From assembly GCA_030041415.1 (NCBI GenBank), contig JASHNX010000172.1:1-57002 (forward strand): a DNA stretch of 57,002 nucleotides, given 5' to 3'. Under the pieces are notes generated by a model. It had not been told where the DNA came from. It saw only the letters and a list, made by a program, of their open reading frames with translations, and did no database searches. Below, piece by piece: positions 42,363-51,735 of this stretch. Within the stretch, counting starts at the first letter, position 1. Each line of letters starts with the position of its first letter. The DNA comes from Candidatus Sulfotelmatobacter sp. GTDB taxonomy: Bacteria > Acidobacteriota > Terriglobia > Terriglobales > Acidobacteriaceae. The position numbers and the translations under genes are program-made.

Positions 42363-45300
42363 TTGCTTAAACTGAAGCGGCTTCAGATTCTCGGGTTCAA
42401 ATCGTTTTGTGACCGCACCGATCTCAAATTTCATGGTGACGGCATCGCGGCGATCATCGGTCCCAACGGTTGCGGGAAATCGAACATCGCCGACGCAATC
42501 TCGTGGGTTTTGGGTGAGCAATCAGCTAAAACGCTGCGCGGTTCGCGCATGGAGGATGTCATTTTCGCGGGCACCGGCGACCGCAAGCCTACGGGAATGG
42601 CGGAAGTGTCTCTGACGCTGATCGATCCGGAGGCTTACCGAGGAACAGATGCCGACGCTCCCACCGAGATCGACATTCAGGATGAACTGCCCGAGACGGA
42701 CTCGATTTCGACGGATGACTCGCTTGACCGCGATTGGGATGAGGCCGCAATTCGCGCCCATGCCGCCGAAGAAACTGAGCGTGCCGTCGAAGACGCGCAA
42801 CCTGGCAAGGCCGAAGAAGTAGCCCTGCCGCGCGGAAAAGTGACGATGATTTCAGTCGCTTTTCCGGAAGACGAGCCGGTTTTCGCCTTGCGGAATGCGG
42901 CTCCGGCGACAGTTACCCCGATCTCGTCGGTCAGCTTGCCGGCTCCAGCCCAAGTTGTGCTGAAGATTCGCCGCCGCAAATTTAACCAGCAGCAGTTCCA
43001 CGCCGGAGAGATCGTGGTTACGCGGCGCCTGTTCCGCTCCGGCGACAGCGAATATCTGCTGAACGGAAAACTCTGCCGGTTACGCGACATCCAGGAACTC
43101 TTCATGGGCACCGGCCTAGGACCGGAAACCTACGCGCTGATCGAGCAGGGCCGGATCGGCCAGATTCTCAGCAGCCGTCCCACGGATCGCCGGGCGATTC
43201 TCGAAGAGGCTGCGGGAATCACGAAATTCAAAACCAAGAAGCGGCTGGCGGAAGCGCGCCTGGAAGATGCCAAGCTGAATCTTTCGCGCATCAACGACAT
43301 TTTCGACGAAGTCACACGACAGATGAATTCGCTCAAGCGGCAGGCGGCAAAGGCCGAGCGCTATGCCAAGTTGAGAGACGAGATGCGCGCCCAGCTGCGG
43401 GTGGTTTTGGCCAGCAAATTTGCTGCAATCGAACGCGAAAACGCGGAACTGGACGCGCAGCTCGCGCTGCTTGCCCAGGAGATGCAGCAGCGCAGTGAAG
43501 CCGTGCGGCAGCTTGAATCCGAGCACAGCGAGAGCACCGAGCGAGGTTATGCCATTGAAGCCGAGGTGCGCGAGAATCGCGAGCGCCTCAATCAGCTGGC
43601 CATGGAACTTGAGCGCGCGCAGGCGCGCAGGCGGCATAACGAGGAGCGCTGCGCCGAGCTGCTGGCTCGCTCGGCATCGGCAGAGACAGAACTGGCTCAA
43701 GCACGTGAGCGCCTGAGTTTGATTGCCGCCGAGCAGGATTCGAATCGACAAATCCTCGAGTCGGCGACTGGAGATTTAGCTGCCGCGCGGCAGGAACTCG
43801 CATCGTCGCAGCAGGAAGGCGCAGCTGCGGCGGCGGCTCTGGCTGAACTGGAGCGGCAGCAGGAAGAATCGCGCGTCGCAATTTTCGATACCGTCTCCTC
43901 GGCGTCGCGTCTGCGCAATCAGCTCGCGCAAGCGGAAGAACGTCTCGCAGGCTCCGATCGCGAGGCCGGCCGCCTCCAAACCGAAATCGACAATGCAAAT
44001 GTGCAGGTAGAAGCATTCAGCGGCCAGCGCGGACAGCTGGCGCTCGAATTCGAAACCGTCGCCCAGCGCGCCGCAGGAATTACGGAGGAAATCAGCCAGC
44101 TTCGCCGGCTGATTGAATCCAAGCGGCAGGAAGAAATCAGGGCCAAGGGCCGTCTCGACCTGCTGCGCGCGGAGTATGCGACCGCGCTCGGCAGAAAAGG
44201 TTCGCTGGAGGCAGTTATCGCCGAGCACGGATATTCCACCGAATCCGTCCGGCGCCTTTTTCAGTCCCAGGTCATGCAGGGCGGCTTGGCGCCAGTCGGA
44301 GTGCTCGCCGATTTTCTCGAGGTCGAACCTCGCTTCGAGCGGGTCGTAGAAGATTTTCTGCGTGATGAATTGAATTACGTCGTAGTCAAATCCTGGGATG
44401 CCGCCGATGAAGGCTTACGGCTATTGCGCAGCGATGTCGATGGCCGCGCCACTTTTTTAGTTCATCCCGAGGATGCGCAGGCGAAATTCTCGTTTGTGCT
44501 CGATGAAGCGGCCCACTCTGCGCCGCCGGCAGCTTCCATTCTTCCATTGAAGAATACGATTCGCGTGCTCGATGGGTTTGGCAAATCTCTGGAGGTGATT
44601 CTGCCCAAGCTGCGCGACGGCTACATTGTTCCCGGATCAGACGTGGCTCGCAACCTGGCGCTGGAAAATCCCGATGCGTTCTTCCTCTCGCAATCGGGCG
44701 AGTGCTTCCACAATGTGACGGTTACCGGAGGCAAGCAACGCGCCGAGGGTCCGCTTTCGATGAAACGCGAGCTGCGAGATGTTCTCCGCCAGATGGAGGA
44801 ATTGGAACGCGCTCTTCGGGAAGAAGACACGCGCGTGCTCACGCTGGGGCGCGAAATCAAAGAACTGGCTTCCCTGCTGGATAGGTTGGAGGGCGAGAAG
44901 CGCGAAGCCGAACATCAGAGTATGACCTCCCGCCATCTGCTGCAGCAGCTTGATTCGGAAATGAATCGCGTGCGCGAGCGGATGGATATCTCGCAGTCTG
45001 AACTGCGCCGGCTCGCGGCCGAACGGGGGGAACAGCAATCGATTATCGGCTCGCGGAAGGCGGAAATTGCGACCGTTGAAGAAAAGCGAGCGGAGATTGA
45101 AGGGCAAGTTGCCGCTGCCCAGGAATCGCTAGCTGCCTTGAAACAGCGCCGGGAAGAAGCTGCGGAAACTAGCTCTCAGCGCGTCGCCCGCGTGGCCGCT
45201 CTGGAAGAACGTCATCGATCAGCCTCTGCCGTGCTTGCTCGCATCGACTCTTTGTTTCTTGAAATGAATCACCGCGCCGAGGCGCTAGTTTCGCAAATCG

Positions 45301-46295
45301 AAGCGGCGGCGAGCGAGAAGTTGCAGCGTGAAAATGAAAATTTGCGACTCGAGCAAAGCATGGCCGACTTGCAGGCGGAACACAACGCAGGTCAGGCGCG
45401 GGAAGGCCTGTTGCAGGAGGAGAAAGACCAGGTTCGTGCGCGGCTGGCGGAAATCGATGAACAGCTGCGCAGCGCTCGTCCGTTGCTGGATGCGGCTCGC
45501 GATCGTCGCGGCGAGCTTCAGGCGATCGGGGCCAAGTTGCAGGCCGATGCCATGCATATGGCGGAGACCTGCCTGAATGAGCTTGGAATTGAGCGTGACA
45601 ATTTGCTCGCCGACACCGGAATTGCCCTGCTCAGCGGCGAGGAACTTGCAGCCAGCGATCAGTCTTACCGTGAGATGCGGACGAAGCTGGAATCGATGGG
45701 ACCGGTCAACATGATGGCCCTGGAAGAATATCGCGAGACCAGCGAACGGCACGCCTTCCTCGAAGGGCAACGCAAGGATCTGATTTCTTCGATCGAAAAT
45801 ACAACCGCAACCATTCGTGAAATCGACGAAATCTCGCGGCAGAAATTCCGCGAGGCGTTCGAAAGGATTAACGAAAATTTCCAAGCCACTTTCAAGAAGC
45901 TTTTCGGCGGCGGCAACGCCTTCATGAAGCTGACCGACGAAGAGAATTCTGCCGAAAGCGGAATCGACGTGATTGCGTCTCCGCCCGGCAAGCGCCTGCA
46001 AAGCGTATTGCTCCTATCCGGCGGCGAGAAAGCGCTGACCGCCCTCGCTTTGCTGGTCGGAATTTTCCAATACACTCCCAGCCCATTCTGCATTCTCGAT
46101 GAGGTCGATGCACCGCTCGACGAGGCGAACGTCGGCCGCTTCATGGAACTGGTGAAAGAAATGAGCGTGCAAACGCAATTTGTGCTGATCACGCACAGCA
46201 AGAAGACGATGAGCATCGCTCCCGTACTTTATGGCGTGACGATGCAGGAACCGGGCGTGTCGAAGCTCGTGTCGGTAAGATTCGGAGCGGCGTAG
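42363..46295 (+). CDS. smc: Chromosome partition protein SMC with an insertion in the head
   Basis: The 1310-residue SMC condenses and segregates chromosomes as part of the SMC-ScpAB complex. It has the Walker A IIGPNGCGKSNIADAISWVL at residues 31-50, two coiled-coil arms, a hinge around residues 625-735 (GGLAPVGVLADFLEVEPRFE), the ABC signature LLLSGGEKALTALALLVG and the Walker B CILDEVDAPLDEANVGRF near the C-terminus. It is about 120 residues longer than usual because of an acidic, low-complexity insertion at residues 89-210. The start is TTG with AAGGAG upstream. Confidence 0.96.
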   Translation: MLKLKRLQILGFKSFCDRTDLKFHGDGIAAIIGPNGCGKSNIADAISWVLGEQSAKTLRGSRMEDVIFAGTGDRKPTGMAEVSLTLIDPEAYRGTDADAPTEIDIQDELPETDSISTDDSLDRDWDEAAIRAHAAEETERAVEDAQPGKAEEVALPRGKVTMISVAFPEDEPVFALRNAAPATVTPISSVSLPAPAQVVLKIRRRKFNQQQFHAGEIVVTRRLFRSGDSEYLLNGKLCRLRDIQELFMGTGLGPETYALIEQGRIGQILSSRPTDRRAILEEAAGITKFKTKKRLAEARLEDAKLNLSRINDIFDEVTRQMNSLKRQAAKAERYAKLRDEMRAQLRVVLASKFAAIERENAELDAQLALLAQEMQQRSEAVRQLESEHSESTERGYAIEAEVRENRERLNQLAMELERAQARRRHNEERCAELLARSASAETELAQARERLSLIAAEQDSNRQILESATGDLAAARQELASSQQEGAAAAAALAELERQQEESRVAIFDTVSSASRLRNQLAQAEERLAGSDREAGRLQTEIDNANVQVEAFSGQRGQLALEFETVAQRAAGITEEISQLRRLIESKRQEEIRAKGRLDLLRAEYATALGRKGSLEAVIAEHGYSTESVRRLFQSQVMQGGLAPVGVLADFLEVEPRFERVVEDFLRDELNYVVVKSWDAADEGLRLLRSDVDGRATFLVHPEDAQAKFSFVLDEAAHSAPPAASILPLKNTIRVLDGFGKSLEVILPKLRDGYIVPGSDVARNLALENPDAFFLSQSGECFHNVTVTGGKQRAEGPLSMKRELRDVLRQMEELERALREEDTRVLTLGREIKELASLLDRLEGEKREAEHQSMTSRHLLQQLDSEMNRVRERMDISQSELRRLAAERGEQQSIIGSRKAEIATVEEKRAEIEGQVAAAQESLAALKQRREEAAETSSQRVARVAALEERHRSASAVLARIDSLFLEMNHRAEALVSQIEAAASEKLQRENENLRLEQSMADLQAEHNAGQAREGLLQEEKDQVRARLAEIDEQLRSARPLLDAARDRRGELQAIGAKLQADAMHMAETCLNELGIERDNLLADTGIALLSGEELAASDQSYREMRTKLESMGPVNMMALEEYRETSERHAFLEGQRKDLISSIENTTATIREIDEISRQKFREAFERINENFQATFKKLFGGGNAFMKLTDEENSAESGIDVIASPPGKRLQSVLLLSGGEKALTALALLVGIFQYTPSPFCILDEVDAPLDEANVGRFMELVKEMSVQTQFVLITHSKKTMSIAPVLYGVTMQEPGVSKLVSVRFGAA

Positions 46296-46513
46296 AGACT
46301 GCAGAACGTAATGGATGGCCCTAAAGCCCGATCATTACAGCGAATTTGCGAGCAATTTAATGCCGCTTCCCAAATATCCACTCTCATCCTCAGCTTTTCC
46401 ACAAGGCGAACAGCCTGCCACATCCAATCATTAGATTCTCTTGCAATCCTCCATTAGCAACGTTTGTGCCCTCAATGGGATACGAAATCTTCCGTGCCGT
46501 CTGTCGTCTTCGA

Positions 46514-46541
46514 TTGACAAAAATTTCTGACGGGCTAAAAT
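46514..46541 (+). promoter_or_regulatory. Strong sigma-70-type promoter upstream of purC
   Basis: TTGACA at 46514-46519 and TAAAAT at 46536-46541 are 16 nt apart. Transcription would start near 46548, 26 nt before the ATG. A second TAAAAT at 46562-46567 ends 6 nt before the ATG and could give a leaderless message. Confidence 0.6.
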
Positions 46542-46573
46542 ACGCCTCGCTCTCTAACCTGTAAAATTTCACT

Positions 46574-47485
46574 ATGACTTCTAATCTCCTCGATCCGGTC
46601 ATTCTTCAAACTGATTTTTCCGATCTCCAACTTCTAACCAGCGGCAAAGTCCGCGACGTTTATCAACTCGATCGCGACCGCCTGCTTTTCGTGGCTACCG
46701 ATCGCATTTCCGCCTTCGATTATGTGCTCGCTACCGGCATCCCGAATAAGGGAAGAGTGCTGACACAAATCTCTCTTTTTTGGTTCGACTTTCTCTCTGA
46801 TATCGTGCCGAACCACCTAGTTACCGCGGATGTAGATGGCTATCCGCAGGCTCTCAGAAAATACGACGATCAACTGCGCGGACGCTCCATGATCGTGCAG
46901 CGGGCGCAGATGTTCCCCGTCGAATGCGTGGTTCGCGGCTATATTTCCGGCTCCGCGTGGAAGGAATATAAAGCTTCGGGGAAGGTATGCGGCATCGAAC
47001 TTCCCGCGGGCCTGCGTGAGTCCGAGGCGTTCCCTGAACCCATCTTCACGCCCGCTACCAAGGCAACGACCGGGCATGACGAAAATATTTCCTTCTCGCG
47101 GATGTGCGAGATCCTCGGTACGGAGACCGCCAGCCACCTGCGCGATCTTACTCTGCGAATTTATAAGAAAGCTGCTGCATACGCCCGCCAGCGCGGTATC
47201 ATCATCGCCGATACGAAATTTGAATTTGGACGCACCGCACACGGTATTACGCTGGCGGATGAAGTCCTGACGCCTGACTCTTCGCGATTCTGGCCTGCCG
47301 ATAAGTACGAAGCTGGGCGCTCGCAGGAGTCATACGACAAGCAGTACGTGCGTGATTACCTCGAACAAATTCACTGGAATAAACAACCACCCGCACCGGC
47401 TCTGCCTGCCGAGGTTGCGGCTCGCACCAGCGAGAAATATCTCGACGCTTACTTCCGGATGACGGGCCGCCGATTGGATGTTTAG
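46574..47485 (+). CDS. purC: Phosphoribosylaminoimidazole-succinocarboxamide synthase (SAICAR synthase)
   Basis: A 303-residue purine-synthesis enzyme that joins CAIR and aspartate. SAICAR synthase blocks are clear: TSGKVRDVYQLDRDRLLFVA near the N-terminus, FPVECVVRGYISGSAWKEYK at about residues 114-133, and IIIADTKFEFGRTAHGITLA near 210-229. The C-terminal PADKYEAGRSQESYDKQYVR region is also typical. The ATG is preceded by TAAAAT, not a ribosome-binding site, and a TTGACA promoter lies further upstream. Confidence 0.97.
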   Translation: MTSNLLDPVILQTDFSDLQLLTSGKVRDVYQLDRDRLLFVATDRISAFDYVLATGIPNKGRVLTQISLFWFDFLSDIVPNHLVTADVDGYPQALRKYDDQLRGRSMIVQRAQMFPVECVVRGYISGSAWKEYKASGKVCGIELPAGLRESEAFPEPIFTPATKATTGHDENISFSRMCEILGTETASHLRDLTLRIYKKAAAYARQRGIIIADTKFEFGRTAHGITLADEVLTPDSSRFWPADKYEAGRSQESYDKQYVRDYLEQIHWNKQPPAPALPAEVAARTSEKYLDAYFRMTGRRLDV

Positions 47486-47521
47486 CGGCGAAGTCCGCAG
47501 GGCGGAAGGCTGGAGAATGGC

Positions 47522-48070
47522 ATGACCGCGATTGACTGGCTGATCATCGCGGTCGTGATTTTGAATGTAATATTGGCCGCCATGCACGGCTTCTTCGCGG
47601 AAGCCTTCAGCGTGGGGGGCTTGATTGTCGGTTATCTTCTGGCCGCATGGCGATACGAGCGGTTAGCAGCATGGCTGACGACGTTTTTGAAATCGCAACT
47701 GCTGGCGGAGATTCTTGCGTTTCTGTTTATTTTTCTTGCAGTCTTGTTCCTGTTCAGCCTGATCGGCAGGATGACGCAGAAACTGATGAAAGCGGCCGGC
47801 TTGAGCGGTTTCGATCGTTTTCTGGGAGCGTTGCTGGGCGTTTTGAAGGGTGCACTGCTCGTGTCGATTGTGCTGGTGGGCATGACCGCGTTTACGCCGA
47901 CCTCGCAGTGGCTGGCGAATTCAGCGCTAGCGCCCTATTTTCTAGTGGCCGGGAGGGCCGCCATCTGGCTGGCGCCGTCGGAATTGCGGGCGCGGTTCTA
48001 TGAGGGATTGGATTTTCTGCATCGGGCTCCCAATCATCTGAACCCGCCTGCGGCCGGTAGAGATAAATAG
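47522..48070 (+). CDS. CvpA-family membrane protein
   Basis: The 182-residue product has four hydrophobic segments and the CvpA opening TAIDWLIIAVVILNVILAAM, followed by FSVGGLIVGYLLAAW and a GFDRFLGALLGVLKGALLVS helix. CvpA in E. coli is needed for colicin V production, and the family is otherwise poorly understood. It follows purC by 36 nt on the same strand, an arrangement also known for purF-cvpA in other bacteria. Confidence 0.88.
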   Translation: MTAIDWLIIAVVILNVILAAMHGFFAEAFSVGGLIVGYLLAAWRYERLAAWLTTFLKSQLLAEILAFLFIFLAVLFLFSLIGRMTQKLMKAAGLSGFDRFLGALLGVLKGALLVSIVLVGMTAFTPTSQWLANSALAPYFLVAGRAAIWLAPSELRARFYEGLDFLHRAPNHLNPPAAGRDK

Positions 48071-48121
48071 CTGCATCGCGCGAAGCAAGAACACACGACA
48101 TCTACGAGAGAGAGACCTACC

Positions 48122-48400
48122 GTGAAAGATCAACTGGAAGCACTTGTTCTTCAAATGTACAAAAGCAATATTCTTTATTCGGAGGGCGTGCGCGAATTCA
48201 AAAAGCGCTTCATCCTTACCGTTCTCCAGGAGAATAAAGGAAACCAATGCCGCGCCGCGCGCGAATTGGGGATGCACCGCAATACTCTGAGCCGCACCAT
48301 CGACGAACTCAAGATCGATGTCCGGCAGCTTCGCGAGGGAGCCAAGCGCCCGCCGCGGAGCGCGCGGCCGATGCCGTTTGACAAGAAGGCTGTGCGCTGA
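48122..48400 (+). CDS. Fis-type helix-turn-helix protein
   Basis: A 92-residue protein with a C-terminal helix-turn-helix of the Fis/NtrC type: KRFILTVLQENKGNQCRAAR and then ELGMHRNTLSRTIDELKID at about residues 22-60, followed by a basic tail. It could be a DNA-bending or regulatory protein. The start is GTG with GAGAGAG upstream. It is convergent with the next gene and followed by a strong hairpin. Confidence 0.85.
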   Translation: MKDQLEALVLQMYKSNILYSEGVREFKKRFILTVLQENKGNQCRAARELGMHRNTLSRTIDELKIDVRQLREGAKRPPRSARPMPFDKKAVR

Positions 48401-48454
48401 GGATTTGTACCCTCGAGATCAAACGGCTAAGAACGAAAATCGAGATTCTAAGCA

Positions 48455-48485
48455 GCGATAGGCAGCCGTGTCGGCTGCCTATCGC
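48455..48485. terminator. Bidirectional hairpin between convergent genes
   Basis: GCGATAGGCAGCC pairs perfectly with GGCTGCCTATCGC, a 13-bp stem with a 5-nt loop, between two convergent genes. Only a short T-containing stretch follows (TTCGTT). Confidence 0.6.
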
Positions 48486-48509
48486 TTCGTTCTCATGCTG
48501 TCCCGCGCT

Positions 48510-49865
48510 CTACTGGCTGCTGGTGTGGTGTACCGGCTTTTTCGCCGGAGTTGGAGAGGCAGCCTTCAGCAATTTGCCGTTCTCCATCGTCATCATGAAG
48601 GGATTCGCCGTGTAGGAAGACGGTTCTCCCTGAAAGTCTAGACTTGAGCCATCCTTCGGAATCAGGCGCACCGGAACTTTGTCCGCGAAGGTCAGCGTGA
48701 TATCTGCCTTCTTGGCATCGATATCGTCCGAGCTGCCCGCAATGTCAAATTCCATTGCGGTCGCGTGAATGACTGTTCCCTGCATCTGCACGGCTTTGCC
48801 CTTGATAGCATTCCACACTGCATCCTGGTCATCTTTCGAACCGTTGGTAAAAATAAACTGCCAGGTTGCGAAATCCATCTTGTCGGGCGTTGTTGAGCTC
48901 ACCATCGTATGCGCCTGTTCAGCCGGCGTAGGGGCAGGCTTGATAGTGAAACCGGCGGGGGGATCAGCGCTGGCCTTGGCGGCCGCCAAGACATCATTCC
49001 AGCCATCATCCCCGCCGTGGTATTTCATGTACTGGCTCTTGGCATACTTTTCGATCTGCTGCTGATACTGTGGGTTCGGCGCAACCACCGAAGCGCGAGC
49101 CGCGAACCAGATGGAATCGATCGGATCGGGGGCGACGCTCGGCTGAGCTGGGGTTGGACCCGCGTAGGCGAGAGCCAGAGGGTACACGACGCTGAAGTCT
49201 TTCGCTTCATCGGGCGTGCTGTCCTCCGCCTCGCGCAAAGTCTTTCTCGCGCCTTCATAATCTTTGCTGGTTAGATCGGAGATGCCGATGGCGGCATTAA
49301 AAATCCCATCCATCTGGCTTTTCATCTTGTCGAAGTCCGAATCGGACGTGCCGGCAGGCTTAGTGAATTTCGGCAGGCATTCCAGTCCGCTCTGTCCGTA
49401 TTTCTGAGCGTCGGCGAGGTCCTCGGTTGCCTTGGCGTCACCCCCTTGCGCCTTCAATCGATCGATGTACGACAGCAAGGCCAACGCGCGCACGTTGCAG
49501 GAATCGGCCGCCACAAGTTTCTGAGCGGTTTCAATCGTTTTCGCCTGATTGTTGGTTTGCTGATAATCCTGCATCAGAGTCTGCAAGGCGGCAACCTTCA
49601 TGACGCTGTTCGGGTACTGCACCAGGTAGGCTTCCAGCCCGCTGATCTGCCCGGCGGGATCTTTCTGCTGGATGGCGCCCATGTAGGCGTTGTACTCGGC
49701 AGGATCCTTGATAACTGGGGCGGCCGGCGGTTGCGCCGATGACGCTGGCGCTTGCCCCTGATTTGCTTGATCTTGTGCCGGCTGCGCCGAGGTAGCGGGG
49801 TTCTCGGCCCACAACATAGAAGCGGCGCCGAGCACTACCGTGACCAGAATCTTTTTCATCAGCAT
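48510..49865 (-). CDS. Exported TPR-like protein of unknown function
   Basis: A 451-residue protein with a signal peptide (KILVTVVLGAASMLWAE), a Gln/Pro/Ala-rich linker at residues 24-55, and a helical region of TPR-like repeats at about 60-260 (VAALQTLMQDYQQTNNQAKT, ALALLSYIDRLKAQGGDAKA). A C-terminal domain of about 120 residues includes DDIDAKKADITLTFADKVPV. It is probably periplasmic. I do not recognise the family. Confidence 0.82.
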   Translation of the reverse strand: MLMKKILVTVVLGAASMLWAENPATSAQPAQDQANQGQAPASSAQPPAAPVIKDPAEYNAYMGAIQQKDPAGQISGLEAYLVQYPNSVMKVAALQTLMQDYQQTNNQAKTIETAQKLVAADSCNVRALALLSYIDRLKAQGGDAKATEDLADAQKYGQSGLECLPKFTKPAGTSDSDFDKMKSQMDGIFNAAIGISDLTSKDYEGARKTLREAEDSTPDEAKDFSVVYPLALAYAGPTPAQPSVAPDPIDSIWFAARASVVAPNPQYQQQIEKYAKSQYMKYHGGDDGWNDVLAAAKASADPPAGFTIKPAPTPAEQAHTMVSSTTPDKMDFATWQFIFTNGSKDDQDAVWNAIKGKAVQMQGTVIHATAMEFDIAGSSDDIDAKKADITLTFADKVPVRLIPKDGSSLDFQGEPSSYTANPFMMTMENGKLLKAASPTPAKKPVHHTSSQ

Positions 49866-50195
49866 GGCTCCTTAGCTCTTTAGCTCTTTGGGAATCGACG
49901 ATTTCGCGGAACAATCATTCTTCAACTTTGGATGCATTTTACTCGGACAGATAGTAGCTCTCCAAGTCATGCTGGAAAGCATGTCGCTACTTGGCCGGAT
50001 CCGAGAACAAGGACGACCTGTGGGACGTTAATGCGACCAACCCCGCGCACGGGGTTGGCCGGATTATAAGTACCTCCTGCTTCGAAGGCAAGTTCTTCTC
50101 TCTGGTCGCCATCCGCATTGTATTAGGATGCTGTTGTATAACTCGAAAGATGTTCTCATGGGGCCGGAGTTGCGGCTCCAAATCAGCAGGTCCTT
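49866..50195 (+). other. Intergenic stretch before the SDR gene
   Basis: This 330-nt stretch holds a hairpin at 50037-50058 (CCAACCCCG-CGCA-CGGGGTTGG) and a TATAAC at 50137-50142. A frame at 49991-50392 overlaps the SDR gene and lacks coding character. I see no terminator T run or known riboswitch. Confidence 0.4.
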
Positions 50196-50918
50196 ATGAA
50201 TGGCAGGGCACCTCTCAAAACCCAGGTAGCTCTAGTCACCGGAGCGGGTCGTGGCATTGGGGCTGCGATCGCCCGCGAAGTGTCGAGTCTTGGAGCCACT
50301 ACGGTGCTCTGCGGACGCACTCGCTCTGTGCTCGAGTCAACTGCGCAAGCGATCGTGAAATCAGATGGGAAGGTCGAGTTTGTCATCTGTGATGTGACCG
50401 ATCTCGCTTCGGTTGAGAAGGCTGCGGGGCAAATCCAATCTTCGTTTGGACGACTCGACATTCTGGTCAACAACGCGGGCATTGGTGGATTCGGTGGGCC
50501 GCTGCATCGTCTCCCTCCGCAAGAGTGGGACCGTATCCTGAACACAAACCTGCGAGGCGTTTATTACATGACGCGCGCATTCGCGCCCATGATGATCGCC
50601 GCGCACTCCGGTCAGATCATCAACATTTCATCGCTTGCCGGAAAGAACCCCCTGCCTAACGGCGCGGCCTATGCTGCCTCGAAATGGGGTTTGAATGGAT
50701 TGAGTTACTCGCTGGCAGAGGAACTGCGTGGTCACAACATTCGTGTATCGGTCATCTGTCCGGGTTCCACCAACACTGAACTCAGTCCGCATGAAGGTAA
50801 AGACACCTCTAAAATGCTGCAACCGGAAGACGTCGCGCACGCGGTGGCCATGCTGGTCACTCAAAGGCCGCAGTCGTTTATCAGCGAGATCAGTCTGCGG
50901 CCAACGCAAAAACCTTAG
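50196..50918 (+). CDS. Short-chain dehydrogenase/reductase (FabG-like)
   Basis: The 240-residue SDR has the cofactor motif VTGAGRGIGAAIAREV, the NNAG motif in ILVNNAGIGGFGG, and the catalytic Ser and YxxxK in ISSLAGKNPLPNGAAYAASK. Length and motifs fit the classical SDR family, most like 3-oxoacyl-ACP reductases. The substrate cannot be assigned, and fabH and this gene are far apart. A TATAAC at 50137 may be part of its promoter. Confidence 0.92.
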   Translation: MNGRAPLKTQVALVTGAGRGIGAAIAREVSSLGATTVLCGRTRSVLESTAQAIVKSDGKVEFVICDVTDLASVEKAAGQIQSSFGRLDILVNNAGIGGFGGPLHRLPPQEWDRILNTNLRGVYYMTRAFAPMMIAAHSGQIINISSLAGKNPLPNGAAYAASKWGLNGLSYSLAEELRGHNIRVSVICPGSTNTELSPHEGKDTSKMLQPEDVAHAVAMLVTQRPQSFISEISLRPTQKP

Positions 50919-51000
50919 ACGAAGCTGGAAGACAATATCGGCAGCCAGCGATCAGGCGAAAGCCGCGTCGGCTGGCCGCCATTTTTTAGCCAGTACCGAA

Positions 51001-51312
51001 TTACTGATTCTCAAGAATCTTCACTGGTTTGGTGGCGATGGCAGCGTGTTCTTTCCGGAAGGCCCGGGCGATATCACCGAGCGGGGTTTCGTACTCGACA
51101 AAACCCAGTTCAGAAAGTGGCACCTCGCCTTTGGCATAGGTGTAGACGGACGTGTCGAGCAGAGTGGTTTCCTGCGCCATGGAATGTTGAACTGCGTGCT
51201 GCGGGTGATCCATCATTACCACCGGCTGAGGAAGATTGTTCAGAACCGGAGCATTCTGTGCGAAAGCTGCCGTGGCGAAAAGCAAACAAACTGCGCAAAG
51301 TAGAGTTTTCAT
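51001..51312 (-). CDS. Small exported protein of unknown function
   Basis: The 103-residue product has a signal peptide (MKTLLCAVCLLFATAAFAQ) and a short His/Met-rich stretch (VVMMDHPQHAVQHSMAQ) that could bind metal ions. AAGGATC precedes the ATG at reasonable spacing. It is convergent with the SDR gene and divergent from the S53 protease. The function is unknown. Confidence 0.72.
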   Translation of the reverse strand: MKTLLCAVCLLFATAAFAQNAPVLNNLPQPVVMMDHPQHAVQHSMAQETTLLDTSVYTYAKGEVPLSELGFVEYETPLGDIARAFRKEHAAIATKPVKILENQ

Positions 51313-51735
51313 CGCTTGATCCTTGTCCGGGGGAAAACTGTTTGAATTCTGGACGACCTCCCAGAATGCCCGATTAGCAAGGCTTCTCGCCTGATATGGG
51401 CAATCCAGCGGCCAGACGCCGACCGTTGGGATTCGACTTAGAGGGTGCGATCAGAAGAAAAAGTGCAACAGTTTGCACACATGTGGAAGAGAGGGTTTTT
51501 CGGCTTCCGGCACTCGTTTTCGTCGAAAAGTTCACAAGATTTGAATCGAGAAGTGCTCCGTCAGCCAGGTTCGATATTCAGTAACGTGAAAAAACCTTCA
51601 CAGTTGACACCGGGGAGCGAACGCGGACACAATCGTTCGGTCTTGTTGATCCCCCGCTTCCACTCATTCTGGAATTCCAACAAGCCATTTGTAGAATCAC
51701 GCCTGTTTTCAAAGACCCTAAGGAGAGTCATACAA
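51313..51735 (+). promoter_or_regulatory. Long intergenic stretch with a candidate promoter for the protease
   Basis: TTGACA at 51604-51609 is followed 18 nt later by CACAAT at 51628-51633, a plausible promoter giving a leader of about 95 nt. AGGAGAG at 51721-51727 is the ribosome-binding site of the protease. The rest contains no convincing coding frame. Confidence 0.4.

Noticed and set aside
42016-42375. A 119-codon frame just upstream of smc
   Set aside because: It ends within smc, has no ribosome-binding site, and lacks any recognisable feature.
45285-46001. A 238-codon minus-strand frame within smc
   Set aside because: It overlaps the coiled coil and Walker B part of smc and has no independent support.
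49991-50392. A 133-codon frame overlapping the start of the SDR gene
   Set aside because: Its composition is rich in Ser, Gly and Cys without any motif and it overlaps a confident gene.
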